A DNA stretch of 64,000 nt from contig NZ_CP095398.1 of assembly GCF_023008545.1 (NCBI RefSeq), positions 186,001 to 250,000 on the forward strand. The letters are read 5' to 3'. Below, in pieces: positions 17,623 to 27,039 of this stretch. The first letter of the stretch is position 1, and each line of letters starts with the position of its first letter. The notes beneath the pieces were generated by a model that was not told where the DNA came from, did not search any database, and was given only the letters and a program-made list of their open reading frames with translations. The translations under genes and the position numbers were made by a program. The DNA is from Natribaculum luteum (lineage in GTDB: Archaea; Halobacteriota; Halobacteria; Halobacteriales; Natrialbaceae).

Positions 17623-20600
17623 TCAGTTCTCGAGGGCGGCCGCAAGCGCCTGGATCGGCGTCAGTGGTCCCTGGGTGTCCGGCGTGAGATCGACTGCTCG
17701 CGTGTCCAGGTTCAGATCCTCGAGTTGCGTCCGACAGGAGGCCCCCGGTGCCACGACGACCTCCCCGGAACTGTCGGAGAGTTGGGTCTCGAGAATCTCA
17801 CCGATCGCCGTGCTCATCGCGTAGTGTTCGGCCTCGTACCCGAACGTTCCGGCCATGCCACAGCACGTCGAGTCGATCGGATCGACCGCGTATCCTACAC
17901 GTCGAAGGACGCCGACCGCGTGGTGGTCTTTCTTCGTCGCCTTCTGGTGGCAGTGGCCGTGGTAGGCGAGCGAGACCGACGCCGCTTCGAAGTCGACCGA
18001 GTCGCCCAGTTCGAACACGTCGAGGTACTCACAGACGCCGTAGGTGTTTTCGGCGAGAGTCTCGACTCGCTTCCCCGAGAGCAAGTCGCGGTAGTCCGAC
18101 TGGAACATCACCGCGTCCGAGGGCTCGACGAGGACGACGTCCCACCCATTCTCGACGCGTGGGGCGAGCGCTGCCACGTTTTCGGCTGCAGTCTGGCGGG
18201 ATTTCTCGAGGAAACCCTTCGAGTGGGCGGGGCGACCACTGTCGGTTCGCTCCGCGAGGTCGACGTAGACGCCTGCGGCCTCGAGGACCCGAACCGCTGC
18301 CTTGCCGACTTCCGGATGACTGTAGTTCGTGTACGTATCCGGAAAAAGAATCACTCGGCGTTCAGCGTCAGATCGGCTAACCTTCGAACCGCCGCGCTCG
18401 CGAAACCACCGCTGGAGCGATTCCCGCTCGAACGTCGGCAGCGTGCGCTCTCGGGCGATCCCGAGAGTCCGTTCGGCGAGGCGTCGAGCACCGGGAAGTT
18501 TCGGGAGCGCGTTCGAAAACGGTGCAGTCAGGCTTCCGAGGCGAGCGAGGGTGTCGACGTTCGCAAATAGCCTGTCCCGGATCGCTGCACCGTCTCGCTG
18601 ATGGCGGGCGTGGTTGACCTCGACTTTGAGCTTCGCCATGTCGACACCGCTCGGACAGTCTCTCGCACAGCCCTTGCACCCGACACAGAGGTCGAGGACC
18701 TCGGTGGCGAACGGCTCGTCGGTCGGATCGTCGGGAAGGTCGCCACTTATGGCCTGTCGGAGCATGTTCGCTCGACCGCGCGTGCTCGTGATCTCTTCGT
18801 CTGCGGCTCGATAGGTCGGACACATCACGCCCCCAGTCGTCTCTTGCGTTCCGCGACAGCCCCCACAGCCGTGACAGAGTTCGACCATCCCCTGCATGCC
18901 GTTCTCGTTGTCCCAGTTGAGGGTTGGCTCGAACTCGAGGTCGACGCCGGACTCGCCGTCGAACCGAAGGTTTTCGGTCATATCGACGTCCCCACAGACC
19001 TGTCCCGGATTGAGCAGCCAGTCTGGATCGCACGCCGTCTTCAACTCGCGGAACACCTGCCAGAGTGATTCGCCGTAGAGCTTCCGGTTCCACTGCGTCC
19101 GGGCCCGACCGTCGCCGTGTTCGCCGGAGACCGCCCCGCCAAACTCGACGACGAGGTCCGTCACAGCATCCGAAATGGCGACCATCGCCTCGCGGTCTCT
19201 CGCCGACTTCGTGTCGATGAGCGGCCGAATGTGCAAGACGCCTGGTCCGGCGTGGCCGTAAAAGGAGGCGAACGTGTCCCACTCCTCGAGGATTGCCTGA
19301 AACCGGTCGACGAATTCCGGCAAGTGTTCGGCGGGAACGGCACAGTCCTCGATGAAGCTAATGTGTTTGGCGTCCGAGGTGCGCGAGAGCAAGATCGGAT
19401 TCGCGGCCTTGCGCATCTTCCAGAACATCGCCCGGTCGTCGGCCTCGTGGGCCTCCAGTGCCTCGAAGGCGTACCGTTCCGCGCGCGCCGTCTGCCTCTC
19501 TGCTCCCCCATTGGTCTGGGTGTGCTCAACCTCGCCGCGGACGCGATCCTCGACGAGGGCCGCAGTTTGCTCGCGGCCGTCCCGATCGTCGCTCGCGTAG
19601 AACTCGACGAGCAACGCCGCGTTGGTTCCCGAGGGGAGAAGCGACACCGTCTCCTCGAACTCCGGGGTTTCGCCCGCCAGCTCGAGGAGCATATCGTCGA
19701 CGAGTTCGACCGCCGCAGGATCGTGCTCGAGCACGTTCTCGACGTCGGAGACGGCGTCGTACAGGCGCTCGTAGGCCAACAGCGCGATCGCTTTCGTCTC
19801 GGGGACCGGCTCGAGCGAGACCGTGGCCTCCGTGACGATCGCCAGCGTTCCCTCGCTGCCCGCGAGCAACCGCGCGAGGTTTACCGTTCCCGTCTTGGCC
19901 TCCTCGAGCAGCCGATCGAGATTGTACCCCGACACGTTGCGCTTGAGTGAAGGATAGCGCGATTCGATCTCCTCGGCGTGCTCGTCGATAATCGTGAGCA
20001 CGTACGCGTAGATCCGGGGGAGGAGGTCGTCGGCATCGCTGTCGGCCCGTTCTCGTAGTTCCGAAACGTCCATCTCGCCGAGCGTCGCGACGGTACCGTC
20101 GGCCAGCACGACCTCGCAAGATTCGACGTACGCGTCAGTCTTGCCATACTTCAGGGAGTGAGAACCGGTCGAATTGTTTCCGATGGCACCGCCGATCGCG
20201 CTCCGGTTCCCGGAGGCCGGATCGGGCGCGAATTTGAGGTTTTCGGGAGCGAGTCGCTGGTTGAGGTCCTCGAGTACCGTTCCCGCCTGGACACGCGCCA
20301 GTCGAGAATCGGCGTCGACCTCGAGGATGGAGTCCATGTGTCGCGTGAAGTCGAGGACGATGGCCTCGTTGACGGTCTGCCCCGCGAGACTCGTCCCGCC
20401 GCCGCGGGGAAGGACCGGAATCTCCCGGTCGGCGCAGTAGGTCATGACCGAGGCGACATCCTCGGTGGTCCTCGGAAAGACGACACCGATCGGCGTCACT
20501 TCGTAGGCGGATGCGTCAGTTGCGTACAGTTGCCGGGTATAGACGTCGAATCGAACCTCTCCATCGATCCGGAGACGGAGGTCGTCGACCAGCTCCGGTC

Positions 20601-20694
20601 GTTCGACGTCGTCACCGACGTAGTCGTAGTCGGCTCGGTCGTCGACGGCGAGCGCTCCATCGGCGTCTACTTCTCTGCGTTTCTCGAATGCCAT
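17623..20694 (-). CDS. FAD-linked oxidase fused to Fe-S (GlpC-like) protein, YdiJ-type 2-hydroxyacid dehydrogenase
   Basis: This 1023-residue fusion protein has an N-terminal FAD-binding PCMH domain (about 70-290; LPRGGGTSLAGQ) and an FAD-oxidase C domain (about 290-540). A ferredoxin-like region follows with CHGCGGC and CVGCKGCARDCPSG clusters (about 610-690), then two CCG-type domains ending in CCGMAGTFGYEAEHY. Length and domain order match E. coli YdiJ, a D-2-hydroxyglutarate dehydrogenase, and D-lactate dehydrogenases of the DLD/GlcDF type. The likely reaction is oxidation of a D-2-hydroxyacid with electrons passed to quinone or another carrier. It converges with thrC. Given the pentose genes, glycolate or 2-hydroxyglutarate are candidate substrates, but this is inference. 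Confidence 0.82.
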   Translation of the reverse strand: MAFEKRREVDADGALAVDDRADYDYVGDDVERPELVDDLRLRIDGEVRFDVYTRQLYATDASAYEVTPIGVVFPRTTEDVASVMTYCADREIPVLPRGGGTSLAGQTVNEAIVLDFTRHMDSILEVDADSRLARVQAGTVLEDLNQRLAPENLKFAPDPASGNRSAIGGAIGNNSTGSHSLKYGKTDAYVESCEVVLADGTVATLGEMDVSELRERADSDADDLLPRIYAYVLTIIDEHAEEIESRYPSLKRNVSGYNLDRLLEEAKTGTVNLARLLAGSEGTLAIVTEATVSLEPVPETKAIALLAYERLYDAVSDVENVLEHDPAAVELVDDMLLELAGETPEFEETVSLLPSGTNAALLVEFYASDDRDGREQTAALVEDRVRGEVEHTQTNGGAERQTARAERYAFEALEAHEADDRAMFWKMRKAANPILLSRTSDAKHISFIEDCAVPAEHLPEFVDRFQAILEEWDTFASFYGHAGPGVLHIRPLIDTKSARDREAMVAISDAVTDLVVEFGGAVSGEHGDGRARTQWNRKLYGESLWQVFRELKTACDPDWLLNPGQVCGDVDMTENLRFDGESGVDLEFEPTLNWDNENGMQGMVELCHGCGGCRGTQETTGGVMCPTYRAADEEITSTRGRANMLRQAISGDLPDDPTDEPFATEVLDLCVGCKGCARDCPSGVDMAKLKVEVNHARHQRDGAAIRDRLFANVDTLARLGSLTAPFSNALPKLPGARRLAERTLGIARERTLPTFERESLQRWFRERGGSKVSRSDAERRVILFPDTYTNYSHPEVGKAAVRVLEAAGVYVDLAERTDSGRPAHSKGFLEKSRQTAAENVAALAPRVENGWDVVLVEPSDAVMFQSDYRDLLSGKRVETLAENTYGVCEYLDVFELGDSVDFEAASVSLAYHGHCHQKATKKDHHAVGVLRRVGYAVDPIDSTCCGMAGTFGYEAEHYAMSTAIGEILETQLSDSSGEVVVAPGASCRTQLEDLNLDTRAVDLTPDTQGPLTPIQALAAALEN

Positions 20695-20929
20695 CTGTTA
20701 GTACCTGTTATGAACGCCTCACCTTGGATTTTCGGACTTCTCGGAGGGTCGTTTTGCGGTCAAAGACGCCGAGAGCCGACTCGGATTTAAGGTGATCGGT
20801 GCGTCGCAACCGTTTTCACGATAGCTCGGTCCGCGTCCCATCACGAAGGCCGGAAGGACGGTCTAGTTTAGCGCCTTCGCTAGTTCCCATATATCAATTT
20901 ACCTATCCTATATGGAATTTTATAGTCGT

Positions 20930-21301
20930 GTGAAAACTATTCAAGTCATTCTCTGACTTTCGCCTAACGGTCCACTCACGAGTTATTAACTCGGTCAACG
21001 CGTGTTCTGAAGGTGTAAGGCTGATTTTTGATTATATTAGTTAGTCGAAATCAACATCACAACTCGATTCTAACCGAGATATGACAGTCATATATCGGTA
21101 ACTATCGACGAGAAGCACAGTGTCGGTGAGATCGTGTATCTCGGTCGATCGATGCAGGGACACAGCGGCTGGACCGGCGCCTCGTCGTGCAAAAACTTCG
21201 ACATCGAAAATCAGCTGTGACTCGATATTTATTGTAGTGTATATCCAAGACCACTCGCCGTAGATCTTACCAGTAGTCTTATAAATCACCGGTATCCTCA
21301 C
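20930..21301 (-). pseudogene. Degenerate IS6-like transposase, copy 1
   Basis: The 86-codon frame at 21041-21301 (minus) reads KIYGEWSWIYTTINIES and VEVFARRGAGPAAVSLHR, the catalytic-core type of haloarchaeal IS6-family (ISH14/ISH15-like) transposases. The likeness continues past its stop in broken frames to about 20930, where an RVDRVNNS-type stretch is recognisable. There is no intact frame and I see no clear terminal repeats. A second relic of the same type lies at 23755-24120; the two are alignable but clearly diverged. Confidence 0.75.
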
Positions 21302-21381
21302 CTAGCGGTACGGTACCGTGGGGAACCTCGCCGTGTACGGCGAAGAGGAGGTCACTTATACTAGTAGCGGGGAGATGAGGT

Positions 21382-21879
21382 ATGGTACACGTTGGTGAGA
21401 AGGCACCGGATTTCGTGGTTCCACGGGCAGACGGGGACGCATACAACGACGTCGCGGAGTTCACCCTGTCGGAGGCGCTCGGCGACGGACCGATCGTCCT
21501 TGCGTTCTACCCGGCGGCGTTCACGAGCGGGTGCACCGAGGAGATGTGCTCGTTCCGCGATTCGATGGACGCGTTCGAAGACCTCGACGCGCAGGTCTAC
21601 GGGATCAGCGTCGATCTACCGTTTGCCCAGAACATCTGGATCCAGGAGCACGATCTCAACTTTTCGATGCTCTCCGACTGGAACCACGACGTCATCCACC
21701 AGTACGACGTCGTTCTCGAGGACATGTACGGACTGGTCGAGGCAGCCCAGCGGAGCGTCTTCGTCCTCGACGACGAGGGCACCGTCGTCTACAAGTGGGT
21801 TCGCGACGGCGACAATCCGGACTTCGACGCGTTCGTCATGGAGGTTCGCGACGCGGTTGCGGAAGCCGCCGGCGAGTGA
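21382..21879 (+). CDS. Peroxiredoxin (AhpC/TSA, Bcp type)
   Basis: This 165-residue thiol peroxidase reduces hydrogen peroxide and organic peroxides in the cytoplasm. The thioredoxin-like fold begins MVHVGEKAPDFVVPRADG. The peroxidatic Cys is in FYPAAFTSGCTEEMCSF (about residue 52), with a second Cys five residues later that could resolve it, as in some BCP-type enzymes. Later strands GISVDLPFAQNIWIQEH and RSVFVLDDEGTVVYKWV are typical. ACTTATAC (about 21353-21360) is a plausible TATA box. It stands alone between decayed insertion sequences. Confidence 0.9.
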   Translation: MVHVGEKAPDFVVPRADGDAYNDVAEFTLSEALGDGPIVLAFYPAAFTSGCTEEMCSFRDSMDAFEDLDAQVYGISVDLPFAQNIWIQEHDLNFSMLSDWNHDVIHQYDVVLEDMYGLVEAAQRSVFVLDDEGTVVYKWVRDGDNPDFDAFVMEVRDAVAEAAGE

Positions 21880-21945
21880 AGTGACTGCACCGCTGCGCAC
21901 CGATGGAGCAGACATCCACTATCCCGATAGCGGTGAGAGGGAGTT

Positions 21946-22185
21946 CTACTCGGCTCGATCGGTGGCAGTCGCTTCCGGGAGGGGCTCGACGCGGAAGACG
22001 TAGTCGGCGTAGACGCCATCGAGGTTCGTGGGGTGTTCTTCGGCGGTGTGCGTTCGGCACAAAACAGCCTCCGCCTCGACGGCGCCGTGTCCGGTCTCTT
22101 CCTGGTAGCGCTCGAGGACGACGAACGCCGCCGGCTCGTCGCAATCGCGGCGGTGGCACGTGCGCGGGTTTGAATTCTCGTCCAT
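21946..22185 (-). CDS. Small Cys/His-rich protein of unknown function
   Basis: This 79-residue acidic protein starts MDENSNPRTCHRRDCDEPAAFVVLERY and has a later RTHTAEEHP stretch. The pattern C-H-x2-DC followed by C-x-T-H could bind one zinc ion, as in several short haloarchaeal proteins annotated only as hypothetical. I chose the ATG at 22185 because codon use is coding-like from there; upstream codons in the same frame look random. It converges with the peroxiredoxin gene. No function can be assigned. Confidence 0.6.
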   Translation of the reverse strand: MDENSNPRTCHRRDCDEPAAFVVLERYQEETGHGAVEAEAVLCRTHTAEEHPTNLDGVYADYVFRVEPLPEATATDRAE

Positions 22186-22727
22186 ACGTTCAGTTGGGGG
22201 CGTGGGTACTTTATGCTCTTCCTGCCCTGAAGAACGGTGTTCAGATGCGGATTGAAAGGTGAGGCATAACGTGTTCTGCGTGTCTATGGTCGAAAACGCT
22301 AGTCTCAATCGATGTCTCGACTAGATTGGGGTAGGTTTTGTGGAGCGAGAAGCAACACTACAGTAGTCGCTCTTGCGTAGCACATTGTTGATTTCAGAAC
22401 GTTGCTCGGACAGCGTGTTTGAGTGCATCTCGTCCCGGTTTTCGATATAACTCTCGCCGTAGTTGGAACACTCTGAGATATTGCGTGAGTTTGCCCCAGG
22501 GAGTACGCTCGAGTCTATCGGGGTGGAACTGCCCGACTTTCCCTCGGTGTGCCACTCGTCGAACCGCTGTAGTGACGTTGATCGCCGTCTCCTCCGACCC
22601 GAGTATGACACGAGTACGTGTGTAAAGATACTCGTTCTCAGGACCGCATCGGAGCCACTAGAACGTTATCTCAGATGGTGAAACGACAGAGCGGAACACT
22701 TGTAATGGCCACGTCCAATTGTAAACT
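22186..22727. other. Intergenic region with an IS6-like fragment
   Basis: On the plus strand at about 22330-22360 a short stretch reads FVEREATL, the N-terminal signature of the IS6-like transposase type found at 24240 and 25303. The rest shows no alignable transposase. Short open frames exist on both strands (for example 22463-22681 plus) but none resembles a known protein. I read the region as decayed mobile DNA upstream of the RdfA-like gene. Confidence 0.45.
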
Positions 22728-23336
22728 ATGACTGATAAAACGGATAATCGAAGACGAACCAAGGTCGAGCGGGTAATAGACGACTACGACCTCGAGGGGT
22801 GGGGTGCGCGTCTCGAAGCAGAGTGGATCGGCGACGGTACCGAACGGACGAGTCTGCGCGATCTCGCGACCAAATTCAATCTCGCCGTGTTACGAGCGGC
22901 GCTGCGCGATGCGGGAATGTCGACGATCACGGCCGACGTCGAGAGCACGTACCACACGCTTACGGACGACGACGTCTCTCAATCTGACAAGATCCGAAAA
23001 CGACGCGAACTCGAGCGCAACGGGGTCGACGTCGACGAGGTTCTTTCGGACTTCGTCACGCATCAAGCGGTCCACACGTACCTCACGAACGTTCGGGAAG
23101 CCGAGCTCACGCGGGACGACGAAGATCGCGCCGAACGCAAAAAAGAGACCATCCAGCGGTTAGCGAACAAGACGCGAGTCGTCACGGACTCGACGCTCGA
23201 TGAACTGGTCCGCGCTGACCTATTGACTGACAGTGACTACGATGTATTCGTTAACGTTCGCGTCGTCTGTGACAAGTGCGGGACTGATTACGGGGTCGAC
23301 GAACTGATCGAACAGGGCGGGTGTGATTGCCAGTGA
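22728..23336 (+). CDS. rdfA: RdfA-family protein (rod-determining factor homologue)
   Basis: This 202-residue protein matches the haloarchaeal RdfA family from end to end. It has an N-terminal segment KVERVIDDYDLEGWGARLEAEW, then SLRDLATKFNLAVLRAALRDAGM, then LTDDDVSQSDKIRKRRELERNGVDVDEVLSDFVTHQAVHTYL in pieces, and a C-terminal putative zinc motif with CDKCG and GGCDC. In Haloferax volcanii RdfA is needed for the rod cell shape. Haloarchaea often carry several paralogues, so this copy need not have that role. It stands alone between IS6-like relics, suggesting an accessory copy. The family call is from memory of the pattern. Confidence 0.75.
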   Translation: MTDKTDNRRRTKVERVIDDYDLEGWGARLEAEWIGDGTERTSLRDLATKFNLAVLRAALRDAGMSTITADVESTYHTLTDDDVSQSDKIRKRRELERNGVDVDEVLSDFVTHQAVHTYLTNVREAELTRDDEDRAERKKETIQRLANKTRVVTDSTLDELVRADLLTDSDYDVFVNVRVVCDKCGTDYGVDELIEQGGCDCQ

Positions 23337-23754
23337 CTCTCTCTTTTCGGCCGTAAATAGTCTTGGGCAGATTGCATCTTCACACGACATCTCGGTGGAA
23401 GACTCATTGAAACAGATAAATATATATAACAGATACGGATTTGGATCGGCACGAAGGCTAGACTCAATACCGAATTCGTTCTCCTTTCCTGATTCCCGAG
23501 TCGATTCAGCCATCCAAACGGAGAGTCGGTTTGAACCACTGTCGAAATATCCAAGCTACAGCGGTCGTTCCGACCGAATCGGCCATGTTCTATAGGTATA
23601 AAAGAAACGAATATTATATGATAGTAGTCCATCCCAATATGGTTTATTTCACGGATTTCTATACTATACTCTGCCACTGTTTCGTTTAACGCCTCCGGTG
23701 ACGTCTGTCCGTTATGTGATTAGTGTGTACGTTGTGTGTTATAGTAGTGTACTA
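23337..23754. other. AT-rich intergenic region, no gene seen
   Basis: This stretch has a markedly lower GC content than the genes around it. Two open frames (23288-23677 minus, 23323-23595 plus) lie across it, but their composition is not acidic and neither matches a known family. No clear repeat or RNA gene is visible. Confidence 0.45.
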
Positions 23755-24120
23755 ATTGTTCAAGTCACCTTCTGATATTGGCCCGACTGCCCACCCACGA
23801 GTTGTGGACGCGGTTAACGCGCATCTTGAATGTATGAAACCACTTTTCGATACGGTTTCAGTCGACACAGTTGAGTTGGCCGCTCAACCCTAACCGAGAG
23901 AAGGTAGTCTGATAGTGGTAGTCATCGACAAGAAGCACAACCTCAGAGAAATCGTGTTTCTCGGTTAAGCGATGCAGGAATGCAACGGCTGGATCGGCAC
24001 CTCGTTGCGCAAAAACTGCGACGTCGAGAATCAGTTTCGACTCAATATCTATTGCAGAGTATACACAAGACCAATTCCTATTGATCTTAACAACTGTGTT
24101 ATCAATTCCAAGCCGCGACG
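23755..24120 (-). pseudogene. Degenerate IS6-like transposase, copy 2
   Basis: This is a diverged counterpart of the relic at 20930-21301 in the same orientation. Shared blocks include the segments around CACGAGTT.GT (23799 and 20978), GATGCAGG (23970 and 21150) and GTGCAAAAAC-like sequence (24009 and 21187). No uninterrupted frame survives. The order and spacing of the matching blocks are conserved, so both are remnants of the same element type. Confidence 0.7.
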
Positions 24121-24239
24121 GCTGTGCCGTCCTCAGAACGTGAAGCGTTCTGATGGGGGCGGTGTTAAATTAAGCGTGAACAGTGAGACGGTACGGTTTT
24201 GTGCTGGTTTATGGCAAAAATCAACCGTCACAGCGGCTG

Positions 24240-24838
24240 TCGCGACTGAATCAATTGGAGTTTTGTGGAGCGAGAACAGACACCGCGACAGTTGCTGGCG
24301 CTCGACATTCGCCTTCATCTTGCTGGATTGTCGCTTTCGAATACTGTTCTGAAACTCGAGAAGTTCGGTGTCAAGCGGTCGTGCAAGGTCGTTCATGATT
24401 GGGTGCAGAAAGCCGATCTACAGTCTGCAACTGATGCAAATCCGAATCACATCGCACTCGACGAAACCGTGACTCGCATCGACGATCAGCAGTACTGACT
24501 GTACGCCGCAGTCGATCCCGAAACGAACAGGATTCTCCACACACGGCTGTTTTCGACGACTACGGCTGTACTGATTGAACTCTTTCTGCGAGAACTGGCC
24601 GAGAAAAACGACGTCGACAACATCGTGTTTCTCGTCGATGAAGCACGTCAGCTCCAGACGACACCCCCAACGTGGACTTCGATTTCGAGACGAGAAGCAG
24701 GAAAATCAGAACGCTGTCGAACGTGTCTTCAGAGAGATGGAAAGACGGACGTCTTCGTTCTCAAACTGTTTCAGTCACGTAAACCATCAACAAACACGAC
24801 CGCTCGTTGCGTGCCGGCAGTGACGTTGTATCAGTAGC
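24240..24838 (+). pseudogene. Degenerate IS6-like transposase (second type)
   Basis: Pieces in more than one frame read FVEREQTPRQLL, LHLAGLSLSNTVLKLEKFGV, VHDWVQKADLQ, HIALDETVTRIDDQQY-stop-LYAAVDPETN, then LFLRELAEKNDVDNIVFLVD. This is nearly a whole haloarchaeal transposase of the IS6-like type. An in-frame TGA replaces the usual Trp after DDQQY, and small indels break the frame near both ends. It cannot make a working protein. Confidence 0.8.
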
Positions 24839-24845
24839 GTGCTTT

Positions 24846-25302
24846 GGTGCAAGTAGTCGTGGAAGCGACTCTGGCCGTCCAACCACTCTCTGAACTGGCC
24901 GCTCGAGACGGCGTCATCGACCTCCTCGAGACGGTCTTCAACCCACGCTCCGATCGGACGATGCATCTCGTCGTGCCGGGTGTCCGAATTGTCGAACGAT
25001 TCCTGGGTGCTGCTCGTAGTCGTGTTCGATCAGTGCTTCTCGAGTCGAGCTCGAGAAGACCGCCGCCCCTTGGCGGGTCTCAAAAAACACGTCGGCGACA
25101 GGCGGCAGAACGACGTTAGTCAGCGGACGCCGGTGCCTCTACTTCCGCCTGAAGATAGATATCTGTGCCAACTATTTACCAATTCTAGAACAGGCGGTGG
25201 TGCAGAAGTCTTCACAAGCTCTGTACTTACTGGTCTCAGTTCTACGGGTGACCTAATTTTCCACTCTAGAACTAATGGTGAAATACGCCAATTTCTTCCT
25301 GT
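24846..25302. other. Intergenic region, no clear gene
   Basis: A short frame (24844-25119 plus) begins right after the transposase relic and encodes an arginine-rich product unlike haloarchaeal proteins. The rest is AT-rich. I see no RNA gene or repeat; it is probably decayed DNA between two insertion-sequence relics. Confidence 0.4.
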
Positions 25303-25676
25303 TTATACGACGGACTCGACCCGAGATCTGTCGAGTGAGGCCTTGAGACGTATTGCGTTCGTCTCTGGATCGACCGCAGCGTACAGCCAGTAGCGCTGAT
25401 CGTCGAGTTGGATCACGGTTTCGTCGAGCGCAACGTGATTCGGCTCTTTCCAATCTGTCGGCTGTAGATCGGCTTTTGTGCCCAATTATGAATCGTCGAT
25501 CTTGCACGTCCGACACCGAATCTCTCCAGTATAGAAACAGTGTCTGAAAGTGATGATTTGGACAAATAGAGCTGGATACTCAATCGCATCAGATCACGCG
25601 GTGTCGCTTCTCGCTCCACAAAACCTAACTGAATCTCTGTGCTAGAGCCGTTGAGGACGGTGGATTCTGGCATAGG
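25303..25676 (-). pseudogene. Truncated IS6-like transposase (second type)
   Basis: On the minus strand the N-terminal part reads MPESTVLNGSS, LGFVEREATPRDLMRLSIQLYLSKSSLSDTV and IHNWAQK, then after a frameshift PNHVALDETVIQLDDQRYWLYAAVDPETN. The C-terminal half that would carry the remaining catalytic residues is missing. It is the same transposase type as at 24240-24838 but in opposite orientation. Confidence 0.8.
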
Positions 25677-25869
25677 CACCACGAACTCCACCGCCTCATA
25701 ACGATAGCTGTGAGTCGTTACCGCCGCAACCGCAAGACGGTTCGCGGTTGCGTCGGCAACCAGTCACAGACATCATTATCAGTCCTTCAAACTCTAATCT
25801 GAACCGCGCCCTGGCTATCCAGACGAACTTTCATAGAAGTCGAGCTCGTATTCTGTACGAGAGCAAACA

Positions 25870-26883
25870 ATGGCAAGTGATCAATCACGTGTACGTATAT
25901 TTCGCGAAGCTCACGAGGGTTCGACTGTGGAACTCGCCTATGCGGGCCACAATACGTTTCTCAAGGGAGAACCGCGGGACGTAGAGGACCTCGAAACCGC
26001 TGATATCGGCGTTCTCGGAATTCCCTTCGACGGGGCTGCGAGCAACAGACCCGGAGCCCGGTACGGACCAGATGCTATTCGGCGGGCGAGTTCGTGGTGG
26101 GCGTACCTGTCCGGATACAAGGGCGGATTGACGAACATAAATACTCGTGAGGCGGTCGACTTCAGCTCCGTGACCGTAGCGGATTGTGGGGATGTCCCGG
26201 TGTTTCCCCAGGATATAGCGATGTCCACCGAGAGCATTACTGCTCATGTTGCAACCGTGGCTGACCGGGCGTTTCCGGTCGTTCTCGGTGGGGATCACTA
26301 CTGTACCTATCCGTCGTATCTCGGGTTCGCCGAGGCGATAGATGCCGATTCCGTTGGTCTCGTGCAGATCGATGCCCACACAGATACTGCCGAGGAGAGC
26401 CCGATCTTCGGTGAGCGGTTTCACGGCTCGTCGACTCGACTGATCGCGGAGTCCGAATACGGTGCGTACGACAACATAAGCCAGATCGGGATTCGCGGCT
26501 ACGAGTCCCCGGACTTCTTCGAATTCGTCGCGGAGTCGGGCCTGAACCTATACACGATGCGAGACGTTCAGGAGTCGGGGATCCGGAACGTCGTCACCGA
26601 AGCGATCGAACGCGCCGCTGAAAACACCGACGCCGTCTACGTGACGTTCGACATCGATGCACTCGATCCGAGCGTTGCACCCGGGACGGGAACCCCCGAA
26701 CCCGCCGGTCTCAGCAGTCACCAGGCACTCACGATTATGGAAATCGCTGGTACGTACGACGAGGTCGGAGCCGTCGATCTGATGGAGGTCGCGCCGAACT
26801 ACGACCCAACGCGATCGACGCAGACGCTGGCAGCGTACCTCCTCGTGACGCTCCTCGAACGAAAGTTCGCGGAGGAACAGTAA
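25870..26883 (+). CDS. Ureohydrolase (agmatinase/guanidinobutyrase family)
   Basis: This 337-residue manganese enzyme hydrolyses a guanidino compound to an amine and urea. The metal-binding motifs of the arginase/agmatinase fold are all present: VVLGGDHY (about residue 138), QIDAHTD (about 162) and TFDIDALDPSVAPGTGTPEPAG (about 258). The N-terminal GIPFDGAASNRPGARYGPDAIR is typical of agmatinase-like rather than arginase-like members. Possible substrates are agmatine, 4-guanidinobutyrate or 3-guanidinopropionate. Nearby aminotransferase and semialdehyde dehydrogenase relics make an omega-amino acid product plausible. The start at 25870 fits the usual N-terminus. Confidence 0.87.
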   Translation: MASDQSRVRIFREAHEGSTVELAYAGHNTFLKGEPRDVEDLETADIGVLGIPFDGAASNRPGARYGPDAIRRASSWWAYLSGYKGGLTNINTREAVDFSSVTVADCGDVPVFPQDIAMSTESITAHVATVADRAFPVVLGGDHYCTYPSYLGFAEAIDADSVGLVQIDAHTDTAEESPIFGERFHGSSTRLIAESEYGAYDNISQIGIRGYESPDFFEFVAESGLNLYTMRDVQESGIRNVVTEAIERAAENTDAVYVTFDIDALDPSVAPGTGTPEPAGLSSHQALTIMEIAGTYDEVGAVDLMEVAPNYDPTRSTQTLAAYLLVTLLERKFAEEQ

Positions 26884-27039
26884 CCAGACTTCCGGTCGCG
26901 ACGAAACGGTGACCGGGCGTCGGTAGATAAATCACACTATGACCTGGCTTCCATCGAAACACGATCTGCCATCGGAGTCCAGTTCATATCGTCTTCGGCC
27001 ACTGTTGTGAGAACAGCAGTGCTATCGAAACAGTTCGGA

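Noticed and set aside
17140-18570. 476-codon plus-strand frame
   Set aside because: It overlaps threonine synthase in another frame and the FAD/FeS dehydrogenase on the other strand, and shows no domain.
20700-20930. Possible tRNA or small RNA gene
   Set aside because: I could not form a cloverleaf or any strong conserved structure here by eye.
24240-25676. Functional transposase genes
   Set aside because: Both have frameshifts, stops or missing C-terminal parts.
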